Made by a program: the position numbers and the translations under genes | NCBI RefSeq assembly: GCF_014648415.1 | Contig: NZ_BMRB01000003.1 | Span: 310,001-374,000 of the forward strand | From: Actinokineospora fastidiosa | Lineage (GTDB): Bacteria > Actinomycetota > Actinomycetes > Mycobacteriales > Pseudonocardiaceae | DNA: 64,000 bases | Reading direction: 5' to 3' | The notes under the pieces: model-generated | Seen by the model: only the letters and a program-made list of their open reading frames with translations | The model's database searches: none | Told to the model about the DNA's origin: nothing | Shown here: piece after piece, positions 28,214-37,221 of the stretch | How the letters are laid out: each line of letters starts with the position of its first letter | How positions within the stretch are numbered: the first letter of the stretch is position 1

Positions 28214-29179
28214 TCAGTCGAGTTCGCCGTAGCGGGCCAGGACGGCGGCGCGCAGCTCCTGGTCCGTGCGGGGCACGGGCTCGATGAACACCTCGGCGAC
28301 GGCCGGGTGCGCGGCGCGCAGCTCGGTGGCCATGCGCACGCAGGCGCGCTCCAGCTCCGCCGCGCCCAGCGCGTCGTCGAAGTCGACGCGGGCGCAGACG
28401 AGGACGCGGTCGGTGCCGATGAGCATCGTCTGCAGGTCGACGACGGCGTCGACCTCCCGCGCGGCGGCCAGGGCGGCGCGCAGGGCGTGGACGAGGTCGG
28501 GCGCTGCCTGCCTGCCGATGAGCAGGCCCGCGTTGGTGCGTCCGAGCAGGTAGGCCACGAACGCCAGCAGGACGCCGATGGCCACGGACGCGACGCCGTC
28601 CCACACCGACGAGCCGGTCAGCTGGTGCATGCCGACGCCCGCGAACGCCAGCAGCAGTCCCGCCAGGGCAGCGCTGTCCTCGTAGAGCACGGTCTTCGAC
28701 GTGGGGTCCTCGCTCTGTCGCAAGTGGACGAAGAAGGTGCGGTGGGCGGCCGCGGCCTCCCGGCTGACCTGGCGGCGCGCCTGCAGCCACGACACCGACT
28801 CCAGGGCGAAGGCGATCGCGAGCACGACGTAGGCCACGTGCGGCGACGTCTGCTCCTCCGGCTCGCCGAAGACCGTCGAGAACCCCTCGTACAGCGCGAA
28901 CACCGCGCCCGACACGAAGATCGAGACCGCGGCGAGCAGGGACCAGAAGTAGCGCGCCTTGCCGTACCCGAACGGGTGACGACGATCGGCGGGGCGGCCG
29001 GAGACCCGCAGCGCGGTCAGCAGCAGGAGTTCGGTCAGCGTGTCCGCCACCGAGTGGCCAGCCTCGGCCAGCATGGCCGCCGATCCGGTGACCAGGCCCG
29101 CGATCAGCTTCAACACCGCGATCGCCAGGTTCATGGCGCCCGCCAGCACCACCGTCAGCGTGCTCCCGCTCTTGGCCAT
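28214..29179 (-). CDS. Cation diffusion facilitator (CDF) metal exporter
   Basis: This 321-residue exporter has six transmembrane helices and a cytoplasmic C-terminal metal-sensing domain. The helix 2 motif LAEAGHSVADTL and the helix 5 segment have the Asp/His pattern of CDF zinc/iron/cobalt exporters. The start is the ATG at 29179 (MAKSGST), where the hydrophobic sequence begins; the longer frame upstream has no coding character. The C-terminal part (ALRAALAAAREVDAVVDLQ...) is the usual ZT_dimer-type domain. The metal is not decided by the visible residues. Confidence 0.9.
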   Translation of the reverse strand: MAKSGSTLTVVLAGAMNLAIAVLKLIAGLVTGSAAMLAEAGHSVADTLTELLLLTALRVSGRPADRRHPFGYGKARYFWSLLAAVSIFVSGAVFALYEGFSTVFGEPEEQTSPHVAYVVLAIAFALESVSWLQARRQVSREAAAAHRTFFVHLRQSEDPTSKTVLYEDSAALAGLLLAFAGVGMHQLTGSSVWDGVASVAIGVLLAFVAYLLGRTNAGLLIGRQAAPDLVHALRAALAAAREVDAVVDLQTMLIGTDRVLVCARVDFDDALGAAELERACVRMATELRAAHPAVAEVFIEPVPRTDQELRAAVLARYGELD

Positions 29180-29307
29180 GGCCCGATGGTAGTCGACCAC
29201 AATGGACAGAGCGGCCGGGCCGACCGCCCGCCCTCGGGTGATGGCACGGACTGGATAGCCGCCGATCGGGTGACAGCGAGTGAACTCCGCCACCTGGGTG
29301 GAGGCAT

Positions 29308-31290
29308 ATGGTAGGTCTCTGGGTGCACGGGTTCCCGCGCGGGAAGGTGTCCTCGACGTTGAGCACCGACGAGCACAAACCGGAGCGGTCCCAGCTGGGC
29401 TGGGTCGCGCTGATGATGCTCGGCGAGATCCTGATGGCCCTGTCCGCCAACTCCCTGACCTCGCTGCGCGCGTGGCTGCAGTTCATCGGCGGGGCCGTGC
29501 TGGTGGCCGCGGGCGGCTCCCAGCTGCGCGCGCCCGTGCTGTCGAAGCTGCGCAGATGGGTGAGCGGCCGCTCGCGCAGGCTCTGGACGCGCATGGTCGC
29601 CTGGACCGCCGGGGTGGCGGCGGCCGCCGCGGTGGTCTGGATCGGCACCCCACCTGCCGTCGCTTATGGACGGTTCCTCATCTACGGCTGCGAACATCCG
29701 ATCGAGCTGCGGGTGGCCACCCCGCCGGACGACGTGGAGCTGTACCGGGAGGTAGCCGACGCCTACGAGCGGCACACCGCCGAGGAGTCGCTGGGCTGCC
29801 CGACCACGCACGTCGCCGTCTACCCCGTTGCGCCCGAGCGGGCAGTGAAGGGCCTCGGGGTCGGGTGGACCGCCGACTACGTGCGCGAGTACGGGCCCCA
29901 TCCGGACGTGCTCATCACCACCGCGCCGAGCGACCTGGCCCGGCTGCGGCAGACCCTGGCCGACACCGACCGCCGCCACCCCGTCGTCGACGGCGATCGG
30001 GAGATCGGCTGGTCGCCGCTGGTGCTCGGGGTGCCGGTGGGCGCGGTGGACCGGCTGGGCGGCATCGACCCCAACGCCGCCACCTGGCACGACCTGCTGC
30101 GGGCCGCGGAGGCGGGCGGGCTGGGCGTCGTGCGGCCCTACCCGACGACCACGGGCATCGGGCTGCTGGCCACCGACGCCCTGCTGAGCACCGCCGACCG
30201 AGGGCTGCTGCCCGCCGCGCAGGCACGGGTCCGCGAGCGCTGGGTCGGCCGCTCGGCGGACCGCGACGGGTTCCCGCTGGCGCCGGGCCCGCTCCTGCTG
30301 CAGACCCACCGCGCCCGCGACAAGCCGTCCACCGCCCTGATCGTGGCCGAACAGGCGCTCGTCCGGTCGAACGCGCTCACCCGGACCGACGCCCGGGTGA
30401 CGCTGCCGAACTGCGCGAGCGCCGAGGCTCCCCCCGGCTGCCTGATCGCCTACTACCCGAGCGACACCTTCCGCGTCCGGCACACCTTCGCCGCGATCGG
30501 GTGGAACGGCGACTCGCCCGCGGCGCGCGCCGCGCGGGCCTTCGGCGACTGGCTCGGCACCCCGCAGGGCCAGGCGGCGCTGAACGACACCGGGCTGCGC
30601 ACGAACGACGCCGAGGCGGGCGAACTGCTCAGCAGGCACTACGGCGCGCTCACCGGCCCCCACGTGGCCGCGATGCGCGACGAGCCCGACGCCGCGCGCG
30701 AGGCCGCCGTCCGCGCCCTGCACGACAACGCGCAGCGCCCCGGGCGGGTCCTGCTCGCGCTGGACACCTCCGAGCGGATGGGCACGCCGGAGGCGGGCGG
30801 GCGGACCCGGCTGTCGGCCGCGTCCGGCGGCGTCATGGCGGCGTTGGACCTGCTCGGCCCGGACGACGTGGTCGGGCTGTGGACGTACTCCGGCGACGGG
30901 GTGCGCCCGCTCGTCCCGTTCGGGCCGCGCGACGCCGTGGCCGAGGCGGCGGACGAGCGCCTGCCCGACCTGTCCGCCGCCGGGACGACGCCGCTGCACC
31001 GGGCCGTCGCCGAGGGCGTCGCGGCGGTCGGGCCCGGCGACGAGCGCCGCATCGGCGCGCTGGTCGTGCTCGCGGGCGGCGACGACACCGCGGGCGGGAT
31101 GACCGCCGCGCAACTGCTCGACGCCGTCCGCGGCCAGGACGTACGGGTATTCGTGATCGCGATGGGGGAAGCCGCATGCGCATCGACGTTCGCCGCGCTC
31201 ACCCGCGCCACCGACGGCGCGTGCCTGCACGCCGGTCCGGGCTCGGTCGACCGGGCGCTGACCGATTTGTTCCGGCAGCTGTGGGGGTGA
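29308..31290 (+). CDS. Membrane-anchored solute-binding + VWA protein
   Basis: This 660-residue protein has two N-terminal hydrophobic segments (about residues 28-65 and 85-115). It continues with a type II periplasmic-binding-protein-like domain (about 120-450) containing an N-terminal CEHPIEL and a second cysteine pair (PNCASAE...PPGC). It ends with a von Willebrand factor A domain (about 475-655). The MIDAS motif is LLALDTSERMG, a DxSxx pattern lacking the second serine, so metal binding may be weak. ATG 29308 is the first good start, with GGAGGC only three bases upstream, so a later start is possible. It pairs with the next gene without any permease or ATPase. Confidence 0.78.
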   Translation: MVGLWVHGFPRGKVSSTLSTDEHKPERSQLGWVALMMLGEILMALSANSLTSLRAWLQFIGGAVLVAAGGSQLRAPVLSKLRRWVSGRSRRLWTRMVAWTAGVAAAAAVVWIGTPPAVAYGRFLIYGCEHPIELRVATPPDDVELYREVADAYERHTAEESLGCPTTHVAVYPVAPERAVKGLGVGWTADYVREYGPHPDVLITTAPSDLARLRQTLADTDRRHPVVDGDREIGWSPLVLGVPVGAVDRLGGIDPNAATWHDLLRAAEAGGLGVVRPYPTTTGIGLLATDALLSTADRGLLPAAQARVRERWVGRSADRDGFPLAPGPLLLQTHRARDKPSTALIVAEQALVRSNALTRTDARVTLPNCASAEAPPGCLIAYYPSDTFRVRHTFAAIGWNGDSPAARAARAFGDWLGTPQGQAALNDTGLRTNDAEAGELLSRHYGALTGPHVAAMRDEPDAAREAAVRALHDNAQRPGRVLLALDTSERMGTPEAGGRTRLSAASGGVMAALDLLGPDDVVGLWTYSGDGVRPLVPFGPRDAVAEAADERLPDLSAAGTTPLHRAVAEGVAAVGPGDERRIGALVVLAGGDDTAGGMTAAQLLDAVRGQDVRVFVIAMGEAACASTFAALTRATDGACLHAGPGSVDRALTDLFRQLWG

Positions 31291-31295
31291 ACGGG

Positions 31296-32504
31296 ATGCG
31301 GCTCGTCATCGGGTTCGTCATCGGCGTGCTGGTGACCATGGTCGCCACCCAGTACGTCGTGCCCGCGCTCGCGGGCGGCGACGGCGCGGAGGACGGCGAG
31401 CTGGTGATCCTCAGCGGCCTCGACCAGAGCGAGGGCGGGCAGCGGCAGGCGCTGGTGGACCAGTGGAACGACATCCGGCCCGCCAACCCCGCCCGGATCG
31501 TCGAGCTGCCCGCCAACGCCGACCAGGCGCACAGCGAGATGGTGGCCCACGCGCAGTCCGGCGCCGAGCAGGTCGACATCTACAACCTCGACGTCACCTG
31601 GATGGCCGAGTTCGCCGACGCGGGCTTCATCCGGCCGCTGGAGGACGCGGACACGACCGGCTTCCTGGAGAAGCCGCTGCGCACCTGCCGCTATGACGGC
31701 AAGCTCTGGGGACTGCCGTTCAATACCGACGCGGGCCTGCTGTACTACCGGCGCGACATCGTGGACGTGCCGCCTGAGACCGCGTCCGAGATGCGCGAGA
31801 CCATCGAGGAGGCCAAGCCCGACGGCATGCGCGCCGGGCTGACCACGCAGCTAGCCGACTATGAGGGCCTGACGGTCGCGGTGCACGAGGCCGTGTGGGC
31901 CGCGGGCGGGGAGGTCGTCGGCGCCGACGGTCGGGTGGCCCTGGACTCCGACGAGGCCCAAGCGGCGCTGCGCAGGCTCGCCGACGACGTCCGCGACGCC
32001 GACGTCAACCTCCAGGCGTCCCTGGAATTCGACGAGCTGGCCAGCACGCACGCCTTCGGCGCGGGGCAGGCGCTGTTCATGCGCAACTGGCCCGTCGCCT
32101 ACCGCACGCTCGGCGACTCGGTCGAGTTCGGCGTCACGCCGCTGCCCGGCGGCAGCGTCCTGGGCGGGCAGAACCTGGCCGTGGCGGCCAAGTCCGAGCG
32201 CCCGCGCGCGGCCCAGGAGCTGATCGAGTTCCTGACCGATCCGCGCAGCCAGCAGATCCTCTTCGAGCGCGGCGGGCTGGCCGCGACCCGCGACATCATC
32301 TACCTCGACTCGGCCGTGACCTCCCGCTATCCGTACGCGAAGACGCTGGAGACGGCGATCCAGAACGCGCGACTGCGCCCGGTCACCCCGCACTACACCG
32401 CGTTCAGCGAGTGCCTGCGCGGCGTCGTCCGCGAGCTGCTGGTGACGGGATCCCTGCCACCGGACGCGGTGGACCGGCTCGCCCGCTGTCTGGAGGGCAG
32501 ATAG
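31296..32504 (+). CDS. Extracellular solute-binding protein, family 1
   Basis: This 402-residue protein has an N-terminal signal/anchor helix (VIGFVIGVLVTMVATQYVV) and a bilobal family-1 solute-binding domain, as in sugar ABC importers (YNLDVTWMAEFADAGFIRPL, PFNTDAGLLYYRRD, the hinge region near NTD, and the C-terminal RGVVRELL). No lipobox is seen, so it is anchored by the N-terminal helix or secreted. ATG 31296 is used; GTG 31287 overlapping the previous stop is also possible. It is the second gene of a pair with the SBP-VWA protein. There are no transport membrane subunits nearby, which points to a sensory or adhesion role. Confidence 0.82.
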   Translation: MRLVIGFVIGVLVTMVATQYVVPALAGGDGAEDGELVILSGLDQSEGGQRQALVDQWNDIRPANPARIVELPANADQAHSEMVAHAQSGAEQVDIYNLDVTWMAEFADAGFIRPLEDADTTGFLEKPLRTCRYDGKLWGLPFNTDAGLLYYRRDIVDVPPETASEMRETIEEAKPDGMRAGLTTQLADYEGLTVAVHEAVWAAGGEVVGADGRVALDSDEAQAALRRLADDVRDADVNLQASLEFDELASTHAFGAGQALFMRNWPVAYRTLGDSVEFGVTPLPGGSVLGGQNLAVAAKSERPRAAQELIEFLTDPRSQQILFERGGLAATRDIIYLDSAVTSRYPYAKTLETAIQNARLRPVTPHYTAFSECLRGVVRELLVTGSLPPDAVDRLARCLEGR

Positions 32505-32516
32505 CGGGCGGATGTG

Positions 32517-32599
32517 CGGAGAGGGCAGGATTCGAACCTGCGCGGGCCGAGGCCCTTCCTGCGAGCAGGAACCCGATAAGCCGCTCCGGGCACCTCTCC
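32517..32599 (-). tRNA. tRNA-like gene with long variable arm and odd anticodon arm
   Basis: On the minus strand there is a perfect 7-bp acceptor stem (GGAGAGG/CCTCTCC), a Ser-like D arm (GCCCG...GAGCGG), a strong variable-arm stem (GGGCC/GGCCC) and a normal T arm (GCAGG-TTCGAAT-CCTGC). The anticodon arm is abnormal. The sequence TTCCTGCTCGCAGGAA can only form a 5-bp stem with a six-base loop, or a longer hairpin with a two-base loop, and no seven-base loop exists. No CCA is encoded. It is best read as a type-II (Ser-like) tRNA that is atypical or decayed. The anticodon cannot be assigned. Confidence 0.55.
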
Positions 32600-32684
32600 C
32601 TTTCGCCTTGCTGGAACCCAGTCTGCCGGGGGCCGCTGACCAGGGGCTGATCGACGGCTGACCGCCCCCGGCCGTCATCGGGTA

Positions 32685-32713
32685 TTCACATATCCGACTG
32701 ATCGGGCTACCCT
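32685..32713 (+). promoter_or_regulatory. Candidate promoter of the LPMO gene
   Basis: TTCACA (-35, 32685-32690) and TACCCT (-10, 32708-32713) are 17 bases apart. The CebR-like palindrome begins 12 bases after the -10, so a bound repressor would block the start point. Confidence 0.45.
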
Positions 32714-32724
32714 TGAGCTGCTTC

Positions 32725-32738
32725 TGGGAGCGCTCCCA
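32725..32738 (+). promoter_or_regulatory. CebR operator (perfect 14-bp palindrome)
   Basis: TGGGAGCGCTCCCA is identical to the consensus box of CebR, the LacI-family repressor of cellulose/cello-oligosaccharide use in Streptomyces and relatives. It is 44 bases upstream of the LPMO start. It implies repression in the absence of cellobiose-type sugars. No cebR gene is in the window. Confidence 0.88.
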
Positions 32739-32781
32739 AACTCCCGCACCGACACAACGAGGTATCGCGAAAGGGACAACG

Positions 32782-33849
32782 GTGAGGATGCGACGGAAGC
32801 TTGCGCTCTTCAGCGCCGCGGCGGCGGTGGCCACCGCCGTCGGGCTGGTCGTGGCGGTCAGCCCGGCATCGGCGCACGGCGCGATGATGGCGCCCGGCGC
32901 CAGGTCGTACCTGTGCTGGCAGGACGGCCTGAGCCCGCAGGGCAACATCGTGCCGATCAACCCGGCCTGCAAGGCGGCGGTCGACGCGGGCGGCACGAAC
33001 GCGCTCTACAACTGGTTCGGGTCGCTGCGCTCGGACGGCGCGGGCCGCACCCGCGGGTTCATCCCCGACGGGAAGCTGTGCAGCGCCAACAACCCGACCT
33101 TCGCGGGCTTCGACATCGCCCGCGCCGACTACCCGGTGACCCACCTGACCGCGGGCGCCAACTTCAACTGGCGCTACAGCAACTGGGCCCACCACCCCGG
33201 CACCTTCTCCATGTACGTCACGAAGGACAGCTGGAGCCCCACCCGGCCGCTGAGCTGGGCCGACATCGAGGAGCAGCCGTTCCTGCGGGTCACCAACCCG
33301 CCGCAGCGGGGCGCCGTGGGCACCAACGACGGGCACTACTACTGGAGCGGCAACCTGCCCACGGGCAAGTCCGGCCGCCACATCATCTACTCGGTGTGGT
33401 CGCGCTCGGACAGCACGGAGACCTTCTACAACTGCTCCGACGTCGTCTTCGACGGCGGCAACGGCGAGGTGACCGGCGTCGGCCGCGACGGCGACCCGAC
33501 CACCCCGCCGAGCAGCACGACCCCGCCGACCACCACCACCCCGCCGCCGACCGGCGGGGCGTGCACCGCGGAGCACAAGGTCACCAACTCCTGGGGCGGC
33601 GGCTACCAGGGCGAGGTCGTCGTGCGGGCGGGAGCGTCCACAGTGAACGGCTGGACGGTGAGCTGGACGCTCGCCAGCGGCCAGACGATCAGCCAGGTGT
33701 GGAACGGCTCGCTGACCACGAGCGGGTCGACGGTGCAAGTGAAGAACGCGTCCTACAACGGGACCATCGCCGCGGGCGGCTCCACGTCGTTCGGCTTCAC
33801 CGCGGGCGGGACGAGCGGTGCGGCCACGCTCACCTGTACCAGCCCCTGA
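32782..33849 (+). CDS. AA10 lytic polysaccharide monooxygenase with CBM2
   Basis: This secreted copper monooxygenase cleaves crystalline cellulose or chitin oxidatively. From GTG 32782 (SD AAGGGA) a signal peptide of 31 residues ends in SPASA, leaving His32 as the mature N-terminus, the first ligand of the copper histidine brace. The second His lies in WAHHPGTF near residue 137. The AA10 domain (about 32-230) is joined by a Thr/Pro-rich linker to a C-terminal CBM2 (about 255-355, with WGGGYQGEV and VSWTLASGQTI). The CBM2 and the CebR box point to cellulose as target. A strong terminator follows. Confidence 0.94.
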   Translation: MRMRRKLALFSAAAAVATAVGLVVAVSPASAHGAMMAPGARSYLCWQDGLSPQGNIVPINPACKAAVDAGGTNALYNWFGSLRSDGAGRTRGFIPDGKLCSANNPTFAGFDIARADYPVTHLTAGANFNWRYSNWAHHPGTFSMYVTKDSWSPTRPLSWADIEEQPFLRVTNPPQRGAVGTNDGHYYWSGNLPTGKSGRHIIYSVWSRSDSTETFYNCSDVVFDGGNGEVTGVGRDGDPTTPPSSTTPPTTTTPPPTGGACTAEHKVTNSWGGGYQGEVVVRAGASTVNGWTVSWTLASGQTISQVWNGSLTTSGSTVQVKNASYNGTIAAGGSTSFGFTAGGTSGAATLTCTSP

Positions 33850-33861
33850 TCAGGGCTGACC

Positions 33862-33901
33862 GGTCCGGTCCGGCGGGCGACGCGGCCCGCCGGGCCGGAC
33901 C
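33862..33901 (+). terminator. Terminator after the LPMO gene
   Basis: A 17-bp stem with a single G-U pair (33862-33878 with 33885-33901) and a six-base loop lies 12 bases after the LPMO stop. There is no U tract, which is common in actinobacteria. Confidence 0.8.
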
Positions 33902-33988
33902 CCTGCGTCCGATCGGGTGAGGGGGTTACATCGCGACCCGTCTGTGCCGATATATCCGTTATCGGCTTCTTCAGGTCGGGAGGCGGCC

Positions 33989-34660
33989 ATGAGCCCCATA
34001 CACGACAACCTCGTCCACTCCTATCTCTACCTGCGCCGGGCGATCGGCCTCATCGGCATGGCCCTGCCGGTGGTCCTGGTCCTCGGGCAGTACCTGATCG
34101 ACGGGCGGCTGTTGCACTCGATCAGCGGCTACTACTACAGCGACCTGCGTGACGTGTACGTCGGCAGCATGTGCGCGATCGGCGTGTTCCTGTTGTCCTA
34201 CCGCGGTTACGCACCCGTCGACGACCTCGTGAGCAACATCGCCGCCGTGGCCGCCATCGGGGTCGCGCTGTTCCCGACCGCACCGCCGAGCGGCGCGACC
34301 GCGTCCGACGAGGTGTTCGCCGTGCTGCACCTGGCGTTCGCGGGCGTGTTCTTCCTGTCGCTGGCGTACTTCTGCCTGGTGCTGTTCCGCCGCTCCACGG
34401 GCGAGGACCCGACGACCGAGCGCAAGGTCAAGCGCAACGGGGTGTACGTGCTCTCCGGCGTGGTGATCCTGGCGTCCCTGGCCCTGATGGTGATCCTCGG
34501 CCTGTTCTTCCAGGAGCAGACCGAGGCCCTGCGCCCCGCGCTGTGGCTGGAGTTCGCCGCGACCTTCGCCTTCGGCACCGCCTGGCTCACCAAGGGCGAG
34601 CTGATCCTCCCGGACACCGGCGGCGACCGCAGCACGGCGGTGGGGCAACCGGCGGTCTGA
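33989..34660 (+). CDS. Six-helix membrane protein of unknown function
   Basis: This 223-residue protein has about six transmembrane helices (starting LRRAIGLIGMALPVVLVLG) and a conserved-looking ISGYYYSDLRDVYVG segment between helices 1 and 2. This resembles a family of uncharacterised actinobacterial membrane proteins. ATG 33989 follows GGGAGGC. It is flanked by the LPMO terminator and a convergent LuxR-type regulator, so it is a single-gene unit. I do not recognise a function. Confidence 0.75.
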   Translation: MSPIHDNLVHSYLYLRRAIGLIGMALPVVLVLGQYLIDGRLLHSISGYYYSDLRDVYVGSMCAIGVFLLSYRGYAPVDDLVSNIAAVAAIGVALFPTAPPSGATASDEVFAVLHLAFAGVFFLSLAYFCLVLFRRSTGEDPTTERKVKRNGVYVLSGVVILASLALMVILGLFFQEQTEALRPALWLEFAATFAFGTAWLTKGELILPDTGGDRSTAVGQPAV

Positions 34661-34753
34661 TCCACTGTGGACACGCCCTCGGCTTCCCGCCGAGGGCGTT
34701 GTCATGTCGAAGGCGTTGGGCTGCGCTGGAAACGGAGGTGTTCGGCTCCGCCG

Positions 34754-37141
34754 CTATCCGGCCTTCGCCCGGCGGGTCTCCGCCACCCAGGCCGCGATCT
34801 GGGTGCGATTGCTGAAGCCCAGCTTGGAGCGGATGTGCTCGACGTGGGTGTCCGCCGTGCGGGGGGCGATGACGAGCTGGGTGGCGATCTCGCGGTTCGT
34901 CAGGCCCTGGGCCACCAGCTCGGCGATCTGCATCTCGCGGGCGGTCAGCGGGTTGGGCATGGGCTCCGGCTCGGGCTCCTCCTCGGGGGATTCGCCGAGG
35001 GCGTAGGCGAGGGCGTCGTCGATGGACAGCGCCGTGCCCGCGATGAACTCCTCGGCAGCGGCCTGCGGGCCGATCTCCCCGGTGACGACCCCGATGTCGC
35101 GCTGCATCGGCTCGACGAAGGCCACGTAGTTGGCCGGGGACGCGCCCAGCGCCTGCCACAGCGTGCTCGCCGCGCCCAGCAGGCGGGCCGCGCGGACCGG
35201 CTCGCGCTGGTGGGTGGCGCAGCCTGCCAGCACGGTGAACGTGAACGCCATGACCACGCGGTCGTCGACCGTGCGCTGCAGGCGCAACACGTCCAGCCCG
35301 GCCTGGCGGGCCACCTCCATGTCGCCGTGCAGGTACTCCGCCGCGCTGCGCGACCACAGGGCCCACGAGCGCCAGAACACCTCACCTCGGTCGGTGTAGC
35401 GGACGATGGCGTCGTCCAGCACCTCCCGGCCGCGCGCCAGGTCGCCGATGCGGCCGATCGCCAGGCCGTAGTTGAACGTCGCCCACAGCTCGCCCGCCTC
35501 GTCGCCGAGCACGCGGAAGCGGTCGGCGGCCTGCGCGAACTGCTCCGCGGCCAGCTCGCTCTCGTCGCCCATGAGCGCGGCGTACGCGCGGATGTGCAGG
35601 GCGTAGGCCTGGGCGCTCTCGTCGCCGCGGACGTCGGCCAGCTTGGCGGCGTCGTCCAAGGCGGACTCGTAGGCGGGGCGGTCGCCCTGGATCAGCGCGA
35701 GGAAGCCGTAGAACACCAGCGCGTGCGCGCGGGCGGGCGCGTCGGCCGCCGCCATGTCCAGCAGCGCGCTCGCCCACAGCCGCGCCTCGGTGTTGTGCCC
35801 GCTGAGCAGCCAGTACTCCCGCAGGTCCACGAAGATCCGCAGACCGATGGCGGCCTCGTCGGGATCGGTGGTGCAGCAGTCCAGGGCGGCGCGCAGGTTC
35901 GCGTGCTCGGCGATGAACAGGCCCAGCCACGCCGTCTGGTCGTGGCCGAAGGACTCCTCGGCGAAGCGCGCGGTGAGCCTGCGGTACCAGTCGCGGTGGC
36001 GCAGCCGCTGACGGGTGAGGTGGCCGCTGGCGCGCAGCCGGTCCTCGCCGTACTGGCGCACCGTCTCCAGCATCCGGTACCTGGCGACGCCGTCGTGCTC
36101 CTCGCGCAGCAGGATCGACTTGTCCAGCAACGCGTCGAGCAGGTCGAGCACGGCGCCGCGGTCGAGGCCGCCGCCGGAGCAGACGTGCTCGGCGGCGTCG
36201 AGGTCGAAGGAGCCGGTGAACACCGCCGCGCGCGCCCAGAGCAGCCGTTCCTGCTCGTCGCACAGCTCGTAGCTCCAGTCGATGAGCGCGCGCAGCGTCT
36301 CGTGTCTGCTCGGCGCGCCCCTGCTGCCCCGGGTGAGCAGGGTGAAGCGCTTGTCGAGGCGGTCGGCGAGCTGGCGCACCGACAGCGAGCGCAGCCGGAC
36401 GGCGGCCAGCTCGATGGCCAGCGGCAGCCCGTCGAGCGCCTTGCACAGCCGGATGACGTCGCGCGCGTTGTCCTCGTCGATCTCGAACGACGGCACCACT
36501 GCCGTCGCCCGCTCGGTGAACAGCTGCACCGCGTCGTAGGACGCCAGGGCGGCGGCGTTCTCGCCGGGCTCGGGCACCGCCAGCGGCGACACCGGCACCA
36601 CGCGTTCGGCGGCAACGCCGAGCGACTGGCGGCTCGTGGCCAGCACGACCAGGTGCGGGCACTCGGCCAGCAGCGCGTCCACGAACACCGCGCACGCCTC
36701 GACGATGTGCTCGCAGTTGTCCAGCACCAGCAGCAGCCGCTGGTCGCGGAACTGGTCGACGATGCGGTCCAGCGGCGCCTTGGTGGAGCGGTCGCCCATG
36801 CCGAGGCGTTCGGCGACGGTGCTGGCCAGCAGCCGTTCCTCGCGCAGGTCGGCCAGACCGACGAACACGACGCGCTCGCCGAAGGACGCGCGCGCCGAAT
36901 CGGCAACGCGCACGGCCAACCGGGTCTTCCCGACGCCGCCCGGCCCGGTGAGGGTGATCAGCGGTCCGGCCCCGAGCAGGCGCTTGACCTCGGCGATCTC
37001 CTGTCGTCTGCCGACATAGGTCGTCGCCTCGGCAGGCAGCGGCCCCGCCCCGTACCGCCGCACCCCAGCACCTGACACTCGCGCACCACCCGCCCGTCCG
37101 TCGGACAAGCATTCTGACGGATGGGCCATAGGTTCGCGCAA
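34754..37141 (-). CDS. LuxR-type regulator with NB-ARC ATPase and TPR
   Basis: This 795-residue regulator has a P-loop GPGGVGKT near residue 63, an NB-ARC-like ATPase domain to about 330 (LLLVLDNCEH, VVLATSRQSLG), a central TPR-like helical region and a C-terminal LuxR-type helix-turn-helix (LTAREMQIAELVAQGLTNREIA, about 735-795). The TTG at 37141 has GGGAGAG at good distance; ATG 37129 is the alternative. Such regulators sense small ligands and often control secondary metabolism. It is next to a PucR-like gene on the same strand, but 80 bases apart. Confidence 0.88.
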   Translation of the reverse strand: MREPMAHPSECLSDGRAGGARVSGAGVRRYGAGPLPAEATTYVGRRQEIAEVKRLLGAGPLITLTGPGGVGKTRLAVRVADSARASFGERVVFVGLADLREERLLASTVAERLGMGDRSTKAPLDRIVDQFRDQRLLLVLDNCEHIVEACAVFVDALLAECPHLVVLATSRQSLGVAAERVVPVSPLAVPEPGENAAALASYDAVQLFTERATAVVPSFEIDEDNARDVIRLCKALDGLPLAIELAAVRLRSLSVRQLADRLDKRFTLLTRGSRGAPSRHETLRALIDWSYELCDEQERLLWARAAVFTGSFDLDAAEHVCSGGGLDRGAVLDLLDALLDKSILLREEHDGVARYRMLETVRQYGEDRLRASGHLTRQRLRHRDWYRRLTARFAEESFGHDQTAWLGLFIAEHANLRAALDCCTTDPDEAAIGLRIFVDLREYWLLSGHNTEARLWASALLDMAAADAPARAHALVFYGFLALIQGDRPAYESALDDAAKLADVRGDESAQAYALHIRAYAALMGDESELAAEQFAQAADRFRVLGDEAGELWATFNYGLAIGRIGDLARGREVLDDAIVRYTDRGEVFWRSWALWSRSAAEYLHGDMEVARQAGLDVLRLQRTVDDRVVMAFTFTVLAGCATHQREPVRAARLLGAASTLWQALGASPANYVAFVEPMQRDIGVVTGEIGPQAAAEEFIAGTALSIDDALAYALGESPEEEPEPEPMPNPLTAREMQIAELVAQGLTNREIATQLVIAPRTADTHVEHIRSKLGFSNRTQIAAWVAETRRAKAG

Positions 37142-37221
37142 TCACTCTCCCAAGGGGAGGGATAACACCTCTATATAGGAGCGGCGGCCCACAGGGTTAG
37201 GCCGCCGCTCCATACCGGTGG

